Of a stretch of DNA of 64,000 bases, positions 18,434 through 27,459 are shown piece after piece. This stretch comes from Arenibacter algicola (GTDB lineage: Bacteria; Bacteroidota; Bacteroidia; Flavobacteriales; Flavobacteriaceae). Under the pieces are notes generated by a model. It saw only the letters and a program-made list of their open reading frames with translations. It was not told the DNA's origin and made no database searches. Location: the NCBI RefSeq assembly GCF_000733925.1, contig NZ_JPOO01000001.1, positions 1,054,001-1,118,000 on the forward strand, given 5' to 3'. The stretch's first letter is position 1; each line of letters begins with the position of its first letter. Made by a program: the position numbers and the translations under genes.

Positions 18434-19665
18434 CGAGTGATATTTTTTTCTTTTCAATAGCTTATTTATGACAGAAATATTGAAAACACCAATTGATAGC
18501 AAATGATATCATTTGGTTTTAACGTGTTGTTAATCAGGTAAATATGAATTTTAAAAGCTTCTAACGACTCAAATATGGATGAGATGAACTCTGCTATTTC
18601 CCAAAGGAGAAAAGCGCTAGAATCATGCTTAAAATTCCAAATAAGACTATGTCTGAAAATTGGAAATAATGGAATCAAATATTAGATCTGGGCGTTTTTT
18701 TAAAGTGTCCCCTCTATAGGTTTTATTATGTTTATTAATGTTTAATATAGTTTATATTTTGATACCAGGACTTGTTCACCGCTTGTTCACCGCTTGTCCA
18801 GTAGTTGTCCCAGATTTGGTTATGTTGTTGGTGGTATATCAAATTTAATCAAATAACATCAAATGGTTTTTGCTTAAAAATGTAGCCTATATTCTCCTTT
18901 TTCCGATACCAAAGTTGTCTGATTTCGTCTTAATCGGATTGCATAACCGGGCTCGTTCCTCGCTCCTTTTATAAATCCTCTATAAGCCTAAATCGAGTAG
19001 GAGGGGGTATCGAAAAGTAAAATATTAGTTGGGGAAGCCAGGGGAAAAATATGATAGTTTTGGTTATTGATCTATTATGAAATATAGGTTGTACCTTTGG
19101 ACGTATACGTTATGAAACGAACCTTGGTGAGTGAAATACGTATAGCAAGAGGGTAACACGCCAAGGCGGTGTTACGGTTTATAAAGTGCTGAATTTTAGA
19201 ACTATATTTACATGTCAAGTTTGGGACACTGTCCTATTCTTAATGTAAATCCGCTCGAAACCCCTATAATCATTGAAGTTTTTACTGTAAATTATATCCT
19301 ATTAATGTATTGTAATCTTAAAGGACCTGACTATGAAAAGACCAATAAATTTTAGTCATTTGGGTCAAATTGTCTTCTAATGCTTATAATCATTTATATA
19401 ATATGACCCAAATAATCTGCGTAATAAAATATTCTAAAGATTACGGATAGTTTTCATGATACTGTTTGGACTTTTAGCTTTGCACTCCCTTAAGATTATG
19501 GTTAAGTCCTGGATTTCTGTGCAGCTGAACGGTTTATATATGTCTATAGAAACGAAGGCACGTCTTGAAGTTATTGCATTTGCGGCAAATGGGCCGTAAA
19601 CCAACATAAAACAGTAATTATTTGCGGCAAAGCCTAAATATTTGTGGTGTATTGGTACTTTGAGC

Positions 19666-20010
19666 TTATGTCAATCCTTCCCTCAATTTCTCTTCCCTAT
19701 AATAAAGGTTAAGCTCGTCTAGGAGCGCCTCTTCGCCTTGCGGCAATAACCTATTGGCAATGGTCAGTGACTGACGAATATATTCCTTTTCGTACCTGTC
19801 ATTTATATCATCAGATATTTCAGGGTCAATTGCCTTCATGGCCAAGTAAAGTAGGGCGCGAACTGTTAATACTAAGTCTACATGATTGTCCACGTAAAAG
19901 AGACTGACCTCAAACTTGTTTTTAAAGAAGGAGTGGGGCTTTAGGGTAGGGTGATGGTCCAAGGCATGGTACCTTAAACTATTGATCAATTTTTCTTCGT
20001 TAGGGTTCAT
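19666..20010 (-). CDS. Small helical protein of unknown function, member 1 of a three-paralogue set
   Basis: A 114-residue mostly helical cytoplasmic protein with no signal peptide or known motif. It shares a pattern with the two genes upstream: a hydrophobic helix ending LLYLAMKAID (LLEVCVFALD and LLKVCITALD in the others), and a later LLPQGEEALLDEL (NMLPHSQMDFMDYV and NMIPYEEMEFLDKL). Its first third is rich in His and Lys. Last gene of the run on the minus strand, 21 bp after member 2. Function unknown. Confidence 0.7.
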   Translation of the reverse strand: MNPNEEKLINSLRYHALDHHPTLKPHSFFKNKFEVSLFYVDNHVDLVLTVRALLYLAMKAIDPEISDDINDRYEKEYIRQSLTIANRLLPQGEEALLDELNLYYREEKLREGLT

Positions 20011-20031
20011 AGTTCTCGATTATTCAGATGA

Positions 20032-20322
20032 TTATGTTTTGGCATTTTCCAAACCGTTCAGCTTTTCTGTCACATAGTCCATAAAATCCATTTGACTATG
20101 GGGTAGCATATTTAGGACCAATTCCAATACCCTGCACACGCTGTCGTGTTTGGCTATATTTTGATTGTTTGGAGACAAGAGCATTCCGTTGCCGTCCAAT
20201 GCAAACACACATACCTCGAGTAGGCTGCCAATGTTCAGCAATAATTCGTTGTTACTACTGACTTCAAGGGAGATCTGGTAGCACCTTGTTGGACTATCTG
20301 CTTGCTGCTTCAAAAGGCCCAT
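20032..20322 (-). CDS. Small helical protein of unknown function, member 2 of a three-paralogue set
   Basis: A 96-residue protein from the ATG at 20322 (MGLLKQQADS). Key stretch: NIGSLLEVCVFALDGNG, then QNIAKHDSVCRVLELVLNML and FMDYVTEKLNGL. The same frame stays open for about 20 codons upstream (KLKALNDIHKLHQNL) without a start. An ATG near 20381 would enter that frame only if one A were removed from a run of four. So the native start may lie upstream and be lost to a frameshift, or 20322 may be real. It resembles member 3 most closely. No known domain. Confidence 0.65.
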   Translation of the reverse strand: MGLLKQQADSPTRCYQISLEVSSNNELLLNIGSLLEVCVFALDGNGMLLSPNNQNIAKHDSVCRVLELVLNMLPHSQMDFMDYVTEKLNGLENAKT

Positions 20323-20400
20323 AAGATTTTGGTGCAGTTTATGAATATCGTTTAGGGCCTTTAGTTTTCTTGTTTGTTTTCATACCCAATATTTTAACTG

Positions 20401-20858
20401 TTAAACATGTTTCTCCTGATCCTGTAGTAAATGCCTTAACTTATCAAGGAATTCCATTTCTTCATAGGGTATCATATTAAGTACATATCAAGAACTTCCT
20501 TAATGTTCTGGTCGGGTTCCGGGACAATTCTATTTGGGGTGCGTTCAGCATCCAATGCTGTGATGCATACCTTTAACAAATTGGAAATCATAAAGGAAGT
20601 TTCCAGGTAACCCTCTGTTATAAGATTAACGGTATAGAGTTCTTTTTTGGAGGGGTAGCGTTTTAAAGTATGGAAATGTTCCATGGTTAATTCCCTTATT
20701 TTATCCAGGAAGTTTATTTCCTCCAATCCCGCTCTTTCCTCTTGAGAAGTACCCTCTTTAACAAAATGGGATCCTTTAAATGGTTCTTGATTTTCAAAGT
20801 AATTTTCGTATTGTGTATCATTTATGTTTTGTCCTGATTCACTCCTTACATGGCCCAT
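20401..20858 (-). pseudogene. Member 3 of the three-paralogue set, broken by a 1-nt frameshift
   Basis: The frame from ATG 20858 stops at 20472 after VLDMYLI. Restoring one base (ATG GTA for ATGTA, near 20485) continues the protein as VLNMIPYEEMEFLDKLRHLL to a TAA at 20401-20403, which aligns directly with VLNMLPHSQMDFMDYVTEKL of member 2. The frameshift is therefore supported by the paralogue. An N-terminal piece (EEINFLDKIRELTMEH) resembles the family's own C-terminal EEMEFLDKLRHLL, suggesting fusion to the tail of a lost copy. Divergent from the XRE gene at 21006. Confidence 0.75.
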
Positions 20859-20889
20859 AATGTAGAATGTGTTAGATTTATTAATAATT

Positions 20890-20959
20890 CTTTAGAATTT
20901 CTAATCAAATCTATAGATAATCTATTAAAAATCCAAACAAAATTATAGAAATTCTAAAG
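20890..20959. promoter_or_regulatory. Paired operators in the divergent promoter region of the XRE gene
   Basis: CTTTAGAATTTCTA (20890-20903) and TAGAAATTCTAAAG (20946-20959) form a perfect 14-nt inverted repeat 42 bp apart. Each arm is itself nearly palindromic (TTAGAA-TTTCTAA), so these look like two operator copies for a dimeric HTH protein, placed between the divergent member 3 gene and the XRE regulator at 21006. Confidence 0.7.
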
Positions 20960-21005
20960 TGTTCATTAAGAAAAGTATATTTATGTAATCAATTTCAAAA
21001 GATAT

Positions 21006-21224
21006 ATGACTCCATTAGGATTGTTTTTAACCAAGAAATCGGTAAATCGAGCCATGGTCTCAAGACGGACAGGTATTAGTCAGGCTAGGCTTTCCCAATT
21101 AAGTTCTAATGAATCTACCAAACTTCGCGTGGATGAACTTTATTTGATCGCTTTGGCAATCGATGTAGAGCCTAGTGAATTGTTAAATGAGGTGTGTAAG
21201 GGGCTTAAATTACCAAAAGAATAG
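21006..21224 (+). CDS. Small XRE-family HTH regulator
   Basis: A 72-residue protein that is almost entirely a Cro/C1-type helix-turn-helix: LGLFLTKKSVNRAMVSRRTG, then ISQARLSQLSSNESTKLRVD and LYLIALAIDVEPSELLNEV. No other domain. It is transcribed away from the three-paralogue genes and faces the paired operator (20890-20959), so the simplest reading is autoregulation and control of those genes. Start ATG 21006 follows an AT-rich leader. Confident of the fold; target inferred from position only. Confidence 0.88.
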   Translation: MTPLGLFLTKKSVNRAMVSRRTGISQARLSQLSSNESTKLRVDELYLIALAIDVEPSELLNEVCKGLKLPKE

Positions 21225-21752
21225 TAAGCAAAGGTTAACGACTTTTCAAACTTTTTCAATTGTTCATTTACAATAAACCGAAATCAGCAATAAACAGTAG
21301 CTGCCTGCATAAATTTATAAATTGAATCTAGCTTTTGTAGATAATTCCTTAAACTACTCTATTCGTAACATGTTTGCTTATTCGACCCTTATAAGTAAAC
21401 TAATTGGGGTATTTGGAAAGTTCAATTATGGGTGGGTTTAACTTATTCAACCATGCTAATGAACTTTTTAGAAACGACCGAAATTACTTATCATGAAGTT
21501 TTATTTGACATTTACTTTAACTTATTAATTTAATTATTTGCATTGATTTTAGCTATGAAATAATAGTAACGGGGTACCAAACACAGGAATAAGACATTAA
21601 TCATAATTTAATAAAAAGAAGAACCCTTTGAAACCGGACTAACATTTGTGACATTTCTTAATTTTTTAATTGTCGTAAAAATGTCATAGGATAGTCGCTA
21701 TCAAATTTTTATAAAGTGTTTACTTTTAAAGTGAATTTAAAAATATGGCTAA
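21225..21752. other. 528-bp AT-rich intergenic region
   Basis: No gene is supported. Near its end, TGACATTT (21649-21656) and AAATGTCA (21679-21686) form an 8-nt inverted repeat with a 22-nt spacer, about 70-100 bp before the next XRE gene. It may be that regulator's operator. Confidence 0.4.
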
Positions 21753-22310
21753 ATGGACTTTATAGGGGGGAAAATAAGCGAAGCAAGAAAAACAAAAGGG
21801 ATTACTCAAGAAGAATTGGCAGAGCTATCCAACGTTAATTTGGGGACAATTCAGCGAATAGAAAATAATGAAAATGAACCGAGGGGAAAAACCTTGAACT
21901 TGATTTGCGAGGTTCTTCAAATTAACACACAGGAATTACTAAGAAACAATGCTGGTGAAGCCAAAAATAGTATTGCAACTACAGTTGTCAACGGAATATT
22001 CCTTCTGGCCCTGAATTTATTGTTGGCCACAATAATTGGATATTTGAGCTCCGCTTCTGGCTCAAATTTTAATAGTCGGGTGGGGGCATTTCTTTTGAGT
22101 TTCTTCATACCTATTTTCATTGTCAACATGACACTTAAAATGAATGGTTTGGAAAGAATGCTGAAATTTGGAACAGGTTTTATATCCTACCTCACAATGA
22201 TTTTAGTTTTGGGTATAATCAGAGGTCTTGAAACTTTTATGATCCCTTGTCTTGTAATGTCACTGGCAATTTTGTTTTTTGGGCATAAACTATTTAGAAA
22301 AGAGGTCTGA
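21753..22310 (+). CDS. XRE-family regulator fused to a membrane domain
   Basis: A 185-residue protein in two parts. Residues 1-66 are a classical HTH_3 domain (ISEARKTKGITQEELAELSN, TIQRIENNENEPRGKTL, NTQELL). Residues ~72-185 hold about four hydrophobic helices (GIFLLALNLLLATIIGYLS, FLLSFFIPIFIVNMTL, FISYLTMILVLGII, FMIPCLVMSLAILFFGH). It is therefore probably an inner-membrane-tethered DNA-binding protein. A secreted CarboxypepD-type protein follows 31 bp downstream, probably in one transcript. The signal sensed is unknown. Confidence 0.85.
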   Translation: MDFIGGKISEARKTKGITQEELAELSNVNLGTIQRIENNENEPRGKTLNLICEVLQINTQELLRNNAGEAKNSIATTVVNGIFLLALNLLLATIIGYLSSASGSNFNSRVGAFLLSFFIPIFIVNMTLKMNGLERMLKFGTGFISYLTMILVLGIIRGLETFMIPCLVMSLAILFFGHKLFRKEV

Positions 22311-22341
22311 TTAAGTTGTCAATTAGTAAATATCATACGGC

Positions 22342-23196
22342 ATGAAAAACATTATAACTAGTTTAATCATCCTCATCTCACAATGGACGTTTGGACAAAT
22401 AACTGGAATTGTTAAGGATAAGGTGGATGGAAAACCAATCCCTTATGTAAATGTTTGGATCAAAAACACTTTAGTTGGAGCTACTACAGGAGAAGATGGA
22501 AAGTTCTCTATAGAAAATGTAAAAATTGGGGATACAATCCATATTTCCAGCTTAGGTTACAATACAATTGAATTTCTAGCCGAGAAGGATATTAATGCAG
22601 TACTACAACCGAAAATCAATGAACTTGATGAAGTTGTTGTATTCCCTATGAAGAATTCGACCGAATATTTAATCGAATCTTATCAGAAAATCAAAAAAAA
22701 TAGAGTTTGGTACAATAATGGTTTTTACTCCCTTGCAAGGTTCTACAAATACAGGACTATATATGAAAATACTCGCTTTGTGAGCCAAATAGGCTTGATT
22801 ACGTTTAACGCAAAAAATGAAAATGTGATTTTTCGTATTCGCTTATTAAAGGTTAATCCAGGCGGTGAACCTTCTGAATATGGATTGACAGAGAACATTA
22901 TTCTGGAATCAAAAAAAGGAATTGATGAAATAGTTCTTGACTTAAGTAAGGAAAAAATTCTTTTCCCTAAAAATGGATTTTTTATTGTAGTGGATAGGCT
23001 AAACATCGAAGAAAATAAATTTTTCAATAAAACTGCCAAAATGGATATACTACAGCCGGCTATTGGAATGGAGAGAACAGACCAAGAAAAAAATACTTGG
23101 CTTGGATATGGAGGAAGATGGATGCCGCCATTGAAAATGAAAGATTTTCTCGGGACTAACGGAAATATCGCGATCAATATCAAACTTACGAACTAA
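22342..23196 (+). CDS. Secreted protein with N-terminal carboxypeptidase-D regulatory-like domain
   Basis: A 284-residue exported protein. A signal peptide (to about residue 18, QWTFGQ) is followed by a CarboxypepD_reg-like beta-sandwich, residues ~19-95: ITGIVKDKVDGKPIPYVNVW, GATTGEDGKFSI, IHISSLGYNTIEF. The rest contains YLIESYQKIKKN, as in related Bacteroidota proteins of unknown function. It is not a TonB receptor: there is no plug or barrel. It follows the XRE-membrane fusion by 31 bp, so it may be regulated by it. Confidence 0.8.
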   Translation: MKNIITSLIILISQWTFGQITGIVKDKVDGKPIPYVNVWIKNTLVGATTGEDGKFSIENVKIGDTIHISSLGYNTIEFLAEKDINAVLQPKINELDEVVVFPMKNSTEYLIESYQKIKKNRVWYNNGFYSLARFYKYRTIYENTRFVSQIGLITFNAKNENVIFRIRLLKVNPGGEPSEYGLTENIILESKKGIDEIVLDLSKEKILFPKNGFFIVVDRLNIEENKFFNKTAKMDILQPAIGMERTDQEKNTWLGYGGRWMPPLKMKDFLGTNGNIAINIKLTN

Positions 23197-23485
23197 ATGC
23201 CGTGTGACATTCATACAATAAAAAGGGTACCAGTCCAATTTGTTGTTTAGTGTCAGCAAAAAATGAGTTTTATTTGACGAAATACATAGAATGCAAAAGC
23301 TTTCAGTTCAAGTTGAGGGCTTTTTTGTATTATAAAAGGTGGGATTTACTATACCATATATTTGCGCGATTATAGTTTGAAGTGAAATTGTGAGCAGTAC
23401 GGCCAATGGAATTAAAAAAGCTGCACTGATTTTGGTAACTTAGCAAAAGTTGTCAGTTGGCAATACACCGCCTCAATTCATTTTT

Positions 23486-24124
23486 ATGCAAGCTCCAGAA
23501 CCCAATACACAAATTCAGCAAGAACTCGTAAACAGTATCGTACATGGTTTTGGAATTATTTTTGGCATCGTGGGTATTCCCGTTCTAATAGCCTTTGCAA
23601 TAAAAAGTGATAATACACCAGGTGTTATCGCCGCAGCTATATATGGATTTTGTTTTTTACAACTTTTTACTTTTTCCACGCTCTACCACGGATTTCAACA
23701 TGCTCGAGCAAAGCACGTATTTCAAATCCTTGACCACATCAGTATTTATTTCCTGATATCCGGCACCTACACTCCATTTTTATTGATTTATATGAATAAT
23801 GCTTTTGGCATTTCGTTGCTATCGGTATTGTGGGGCCTGACTGCATTGGGAATTGTTTTTAAGATTTTTTTTACCGGTAAATGGAATATTATTTCGACGC
23901 TTGTTTACATAGCAATGGGATGCATTATGATAGTGGGCGGACGGACTTTCTTTGAAAGTATTCCCACTGGGATATTGACCATGATCATTATTGGAGGCGT
24001 ACTTTACCTTTTTGGCGTTGTCTTTTATCTATGGAAAAAATATCCTTACAACCATGCTGTCTGGCATTTTTTTGTGCTGGCAGCCGCTGTCTGTCATTAC
24101 GTAGCCATTTTATTGGCAGTATAA
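23486..24124 (+). CDS. Hemolysin III family (PAQR-type) membrane protein
   Basis: A 212-residue seven-helix membrane protein of the hemolysin III/YqfA/PAQR superfamily. The conserved metal-site residues are present: NSIVHG in helix 1, STLYHGF and LDHISIYFLISGTYTP in the next helices, and HAVWHFFVLAAAVCHY at the end. I placed the start at ATG 23486 (MQAPEPNTQIQQEL); the longer frame begins with TTG. Despite the name, a haemolytic role is not established for most members. It stands alone in the island. Confidence 0.9.
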   Translation: MQAPEPNTQIQQELVNSIVHGFGIIFGIVGIPVLIAFAIKSDNTPGVIAAAIYGFCFLQLFTFSTLYHGFQHARAKHVFQILDHISIYFLISGTYTPFLLIYMNNAFGISLLSVLWGLTALGIVFKIFFTGKWNIISTLVYIAMGCIMIVGGRTFFESIPTGILTMIIIGGVLYLFGVVFYLWKKYPYNHAVWHFFVLAAAVCHYVAILLAV

Positions 24125-24225
24125 CAAGTAGACATTTTTTTGACCTACCATCCTCGTATTAGGTTTGAAATGGAACAGGCAATAAAAATTCTTGAATAGA
24201 ACGAAATCCTTCTTAGAATAATAGT

Positions 24226-24254
24226 ATTCCATAAAACGCTCCGTTTTATGGAAT
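24226..24254. terminator. Perfect hairpin downstream of the hemolysin III gene
   Basis: Thirteen-nt arms ATTCCATAAAACG/CGTTTTATGGAAT around a CTC loop, about 100 bp after the stop codon. There is no T-run on the plus strand, so it could be a terminator, or part of the neighbouring insertion element's end. Confidence 0.45.
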
Positions 24255-24391
24255 GATTAAAATGCCTTTACAAAATATTGGCTTCTTGTTCTATTCGTCG
24301 TTCTTCTTAATAGTTTAGACAATTACCTTATAATGGCACTTGGAGTACATTTAAACAACCGTTTTATTGAGTTTTTCACGAATACGATTTT

Positions 24392-25873
24392 TTATTGCTC
24401 CAAATATTCTTTAGAAACCCCCACCACCTTAATTAGTTGACCCTTAAAAAAGGAGATTATGACCAATTTGATATACCTAAATGCCATTGGATTCCTGGAT
24501 AGGTTTAGATCTAACATATTCTTGGGGTACGAATATAGCCAAAGAACCTTTTCCTTGAGTTTTACCATCAATTTTTTGAAGTTGAACCCTGCCGCTGCCA
24601 TCATAAAGTTGATACTGTCTCCCATTTGCCCCTTGAGGAAGTTCATTGCCGCCCGGTGATCTGATTTTAGATGCCCGATGACCGGTTCTATTGCCGCCCT
24701 TCTTCTAAAGTGTTTCCTCTTTTTTCCGTTTTTGGTAGGCATTGTCCCTTTTCAACGGGGTTTGGGAATGTTGATATGTGTCTCCTCTACGGTCCGATTT
24801 CCCTTATATCCCCTGTCCACGCTGGCGGTCTTGGGCGTTTTCCCGGTAAGTTCCCGGGTCTGGGCCAGTACATCTTCCAAGGTGTGGCCATCGTAAACAT
24901 TGGTCTTGAAGGTCATGGCCCCTACGATTATACCCGTCTTTTGGGTAAGAACCACAGAGGCCCTGTTGCCGTATTCATATTTTTTATGTGCCTTGCCCTT
25001 GCTCATACAATACACTTCCGGTTCGTGCAGACTGTAGATTTTCCCCTTCCTGTTCCTGTCTTAGGCAAGTACTTTTTTAAAGATTTCCAATTCCGTGGCA
25101 CAGGAACCATTTGGCAACTTACGCTCCAGCTCCCTTACCAAACGCCCAGCTATGGTCTTGATCTTTCGTTTGGCCGCACTGGCCTTTTTCCTGCGCTTGG
25201 GATGCGTGCCGTTATGGGTGTCCCTGACCAATTGCTTCGAGGTTCGCTTGTAGCTCCTGCGCGGGACTATGCCAATCTTTACACATTTGTCGATGATCTT
25301 TTTGTGCAGCTTGGTATCCGTGGGATAGGTAATGTTCTTCTCCTGTGCCGTGGTATCGATACTTACGTTCGGGTCCTGGCCGTCCTTCCCGTGCCTGTCT
25401 ATGGAATGTTTGAATATCCTCTCCACCCCCTTTTCCCCTATACGTTGTCTGAAATGTACCAGGTCACTCGCCGCACAGGGCGAGCCCCACTGTTGGAGAA
25501 CCATTCCGCCGAAGTATTGGAAATAGACGTTCATCTCCCAGTGCCGTTCCACTAGCATCTCATCTCAAAGATCGTAAACGGCCTTCAGGATCAACAGGGA
25601 GGCCATCAACCTTATCGGATGGGCGGGACGGCCCTTGTCGGAATACAATGGGGCGAATTCCTTTTCGAAATAATGCCAATCGACAACATCGGCAAGAAGA
25701 TAGAGTTCGTTCTTGGGATTGAGCTGCTCCTTAAGGGTCGGGGCAAGAAAATTGAGTTGTCCGGCAGGCTTCTTTTTTGAACGCATTTGACAAGGTTTTA
25801 TACCAGAAGTTACGAAAAACTTGTCATTTGTACAAGCGATTCCAATGGAGTGTATAGTACAAAATATTGACAA
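24392..25873 (-). mobile_element. Decayed IS5-like transposase gene (pseudogene with three in-frame stops)
   Basis: One uninterrupted reading frame of about 494 codons encodes a DDE transposase with a DUF772-type N-terminus (LYSDKGRPAHPIRLMASLLI, then LVERHWEMNVYFQYF). The body includes DLVHFRQRIGEKGVERIF, SIDTTAQEKNITYPTD and VDRGYKGN, and the C-terminal RRRAAIEPVIGHLKSDHR (glutamate of the DDE triad). It is broken by TGA after VYDL (25562-25564), TAA after KKVLA (near 25061) and TGA after NIPKPR (near 24752); no frameshift is needed. I could not identify terminal inverted repeats or a target duplication. Probably inactive. Confidence 0.88.
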
Positions 25874-25945
25874 TCAATCGATTATATTATTCCTAAAGCT
25901 CGACTAATTAATGTCATAATGTTGTAGAAAAGAACAATACGGTTA

Positions 25946-26929
25946 TTATATTTTTTCAAGTTCGAGGTTGATAAAATAAAGTTCATCGGGACTCAGATCA
26001 AATGTTGTGGCCACTGCATTTTGTATGGATTGGGTTTCATTTCGAGCCCCCACCAGTGCAATAGTGATCCCTGGCCTTTCCAAGGTCCATTTTAGGACCA
26101 GTTGGGCCAAGGTAGCTCCTTTGTCATTGGCAATTGGCCTAATTTTTTCAAGAAAAGCATTTGTTTTTACAATGCTCTGTTGGGAAAAAAACGGGTTGTT
26201 TGCCCTATGGTCACCTTGATCGAAGGATTGCCCCGGTCTCATTTTTCCTGTCAAAAGCCCTCTTTCCAAAGGGCTATAGGCAAGTATTGATTTATTGTTC
26301 TTTATGCAATAGGGTACAATTTCATTTTCAATGCCTTTGTTGACCATACTGAAGGGCAGTTGATTGGAGGCAAGGTTTACATATTTTTCAGCTTCCTTCA
26401 TCTGATCAATATTGTAGTTGCACACCCCTGCAAAGCGTACTTTTCCATCCTCAATTAATTGGGCGACGGCCTCAAAGGTCTCTTGGATTCGGGTGGAGGT
26501 GTCGGGCCAATGTATTTGGTACAGGTCTATATAATCTGTTCTTAACCTTTTAAGGGAATCCTCTACTTCCTTTATTATACTTTTTTTACTGGCGTATTTA
26601 TAGATATCTATATCATTGCCCAGGTTGTCCTTGCTGTGAAAATGAAAATCACCATTTGCAATGTCCCACCGCAGTCCGAATTTGGTCAGGATTTGCACCT
26701 TGTCTCGGGGAAGATCCTTTATCGCCTCCCCAACAATCTCTTCGCTGGCACCCTGCCCATACACAGGTGCGGTGTCGATAGAGGTTACCCCTTGGTCATA
26801 TGCGCTTCTGATTGCCTGAATAGCATCGTTCGTATCGCTACCGCCCCACATCCATCCTCCGGCGGCCCAGGCACCGAATGTAATGCTCGAGACCTCAAGG
26901 TCCGTACTCCCTAATTTTCTATATTCCAT
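25946..26929 (-). CDS. Aldo/keto reductase
   Basis: A 327-residue NADPH-dependent (beta/alpha)8 oxidoreductase, AKR family. The opening MEYRKLGSTDLEVSSITFGA, the Asp of SIDTAPVYG (catalytic Asp with Tyr), the catalytic Lys in VQILTKFGLRWD, the His in YQIHWPD and the cofactor-binding end TIALVGARN are in the right order. It lies at the 3' end of a minus-strand run with the cytochrome c gene 5 bp upstream, so it is probably co-transcribed with the sugar dehydrogenase. Confidence 0.93.
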   Translation of the reverse strand: MEYRKLGSTDLEVSSITFGAWAAGGWMWGGSDTNDAIQAIRSAYDQGVTSIDTAPVYGQGASEEIVGEAIKDLPRDKVQILTKFGLRWDIANGDFHFHSKDNLGNDIDIYKYASKKSIIKEVEDSLKRLRTDYIDLYQIHWPDTSTRIQETFEAVAQLIEDGKVRFAGVCNYNIDQMKEAEKYVNLASNQLPFSMVNKGIENEIVPYCIKNNKSILAYSPLERGLLTGKMRPGQSFDQGDHRANNPFFSQQSIVKTNAFLEKIRPIANDKGATLAQLVLKWTLERPGITIALVGARNETQSIQNAVATTFDLSPDELYFINLELEKI

Positions 26930-26934
26930 ATTTT

Positions 26935-27453
26935 TTATTTATTAGTATTTAATCGAAAGGCCACAACATCTTCTACAGTTATGGGTTCGGCTGAATTTCC
27001 AAAGCTATTTCTAATATAGGATGCCACTTTCGAAATTGCTGTATCGTTCAGTGGGCCAAATGATGGCATTGCATTGGAGTAAGTCGATCCTTTGACGACC
27101 AGCCCGACGTCAGAGCCATTGATCAGGATATCTAACAACTTACCTTTGTCGCCCAAGACATATAACGTATTGGTCAAAGGGGGATTCAGACCAGGAACCC
27201 CTTCCCCGGTAGATTGGTGACAGACCAGGCAATTTTTAAGGAATATCTTTTTTCCTTCTTCCATATAGTCGGGAACAGTAGTTCTTATAGGCTCCGCAGA
27301 TAACCTTGAACCGGAACCGGTCTGTGTCATTGTTCCTGGATCTTTCTCTGTCTCTTTCTTGGAGCGGCTAGTGCAGCTGCTGAGAACAAATATGGACAAA
27401 ATGGTTAAAAATAGTTTTTTCAGTACCTCCCTACACCGATTATAGATTTGCAT
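26935..27453 (-). CDS. c-type cytochrome lipoprotein
   Basis: A 172-residue mono-haem cytochrome c. A signal peptide ends in lipobox LSSC, followed by a Ser/Thr/Gly-rich linker. The haem motif is CLVCH, with downstream GVPGLNPPL and a distal Met in SNAMPSFG, the usual axial ligand. It is placed between the PQQ-type sugar dehydrogenase gene (6 bp upstream) and an aldo/keto reductase gene (5 bp downstream), which fits an electron acceptor for that dehydrogenase. That partnership is inferred from gene order. Confidence 0.92.
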   Translation of the reverse strand: MQIYNRCREVLKKLFLTILSIFVLSSCTSRSKKETEKDPGTMTQTGSGSRLSAEPIRTTVPDYMEEGKKIFLKNCLVCHQSTGEGVPGLNPPLTNTLYVLGDKGKLLDILINGSDVGLVVKGSTYSNAMPSFGPLNDTAISKVASYIRNSFGNSAEPITVEDVVAFRLNTNK

Positions 27454-27459
27454 AACGGT

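Larger units (their letters stand above)
17893..19665. other. 1.8-kb non-coding, AT-rich stretch in the island
   Basis: No convincing gene. It holds a duplicated ~94-bp element (18018-18112 and 18340-18433), three copies of TTATGTATA spaced ~40 bp apart (18170-18260), a short tandem of CCGCTTGTTCA (18772-18800), a bulged hairpin GTAACACGCC/GGCGGTGTTAC (19153-19177), and two copies of ATTTGCGGCAAA (about 19576 and 19621) just before the next gene cluster. A 70-codon minus-strand frame at 18466-18678 has no coding character. The region may be the wreck of former island genes or contain RNA genes I cannot recognise. Confidence 0.5.

Noticed and set aside
18466..18678. 70-codon minus-strand frame in the gene-free stretch
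   Set aside because: No ribosome site, no domain, and composition like the surrounding AT-rich non-coding DNA.
24671..25555. 294-codon plus-strand open frame
   Set aside because: It is the antisense shadow of the transposase; its translation has no coding pattern, while the minus-strand product matches IS5-type enzymes.
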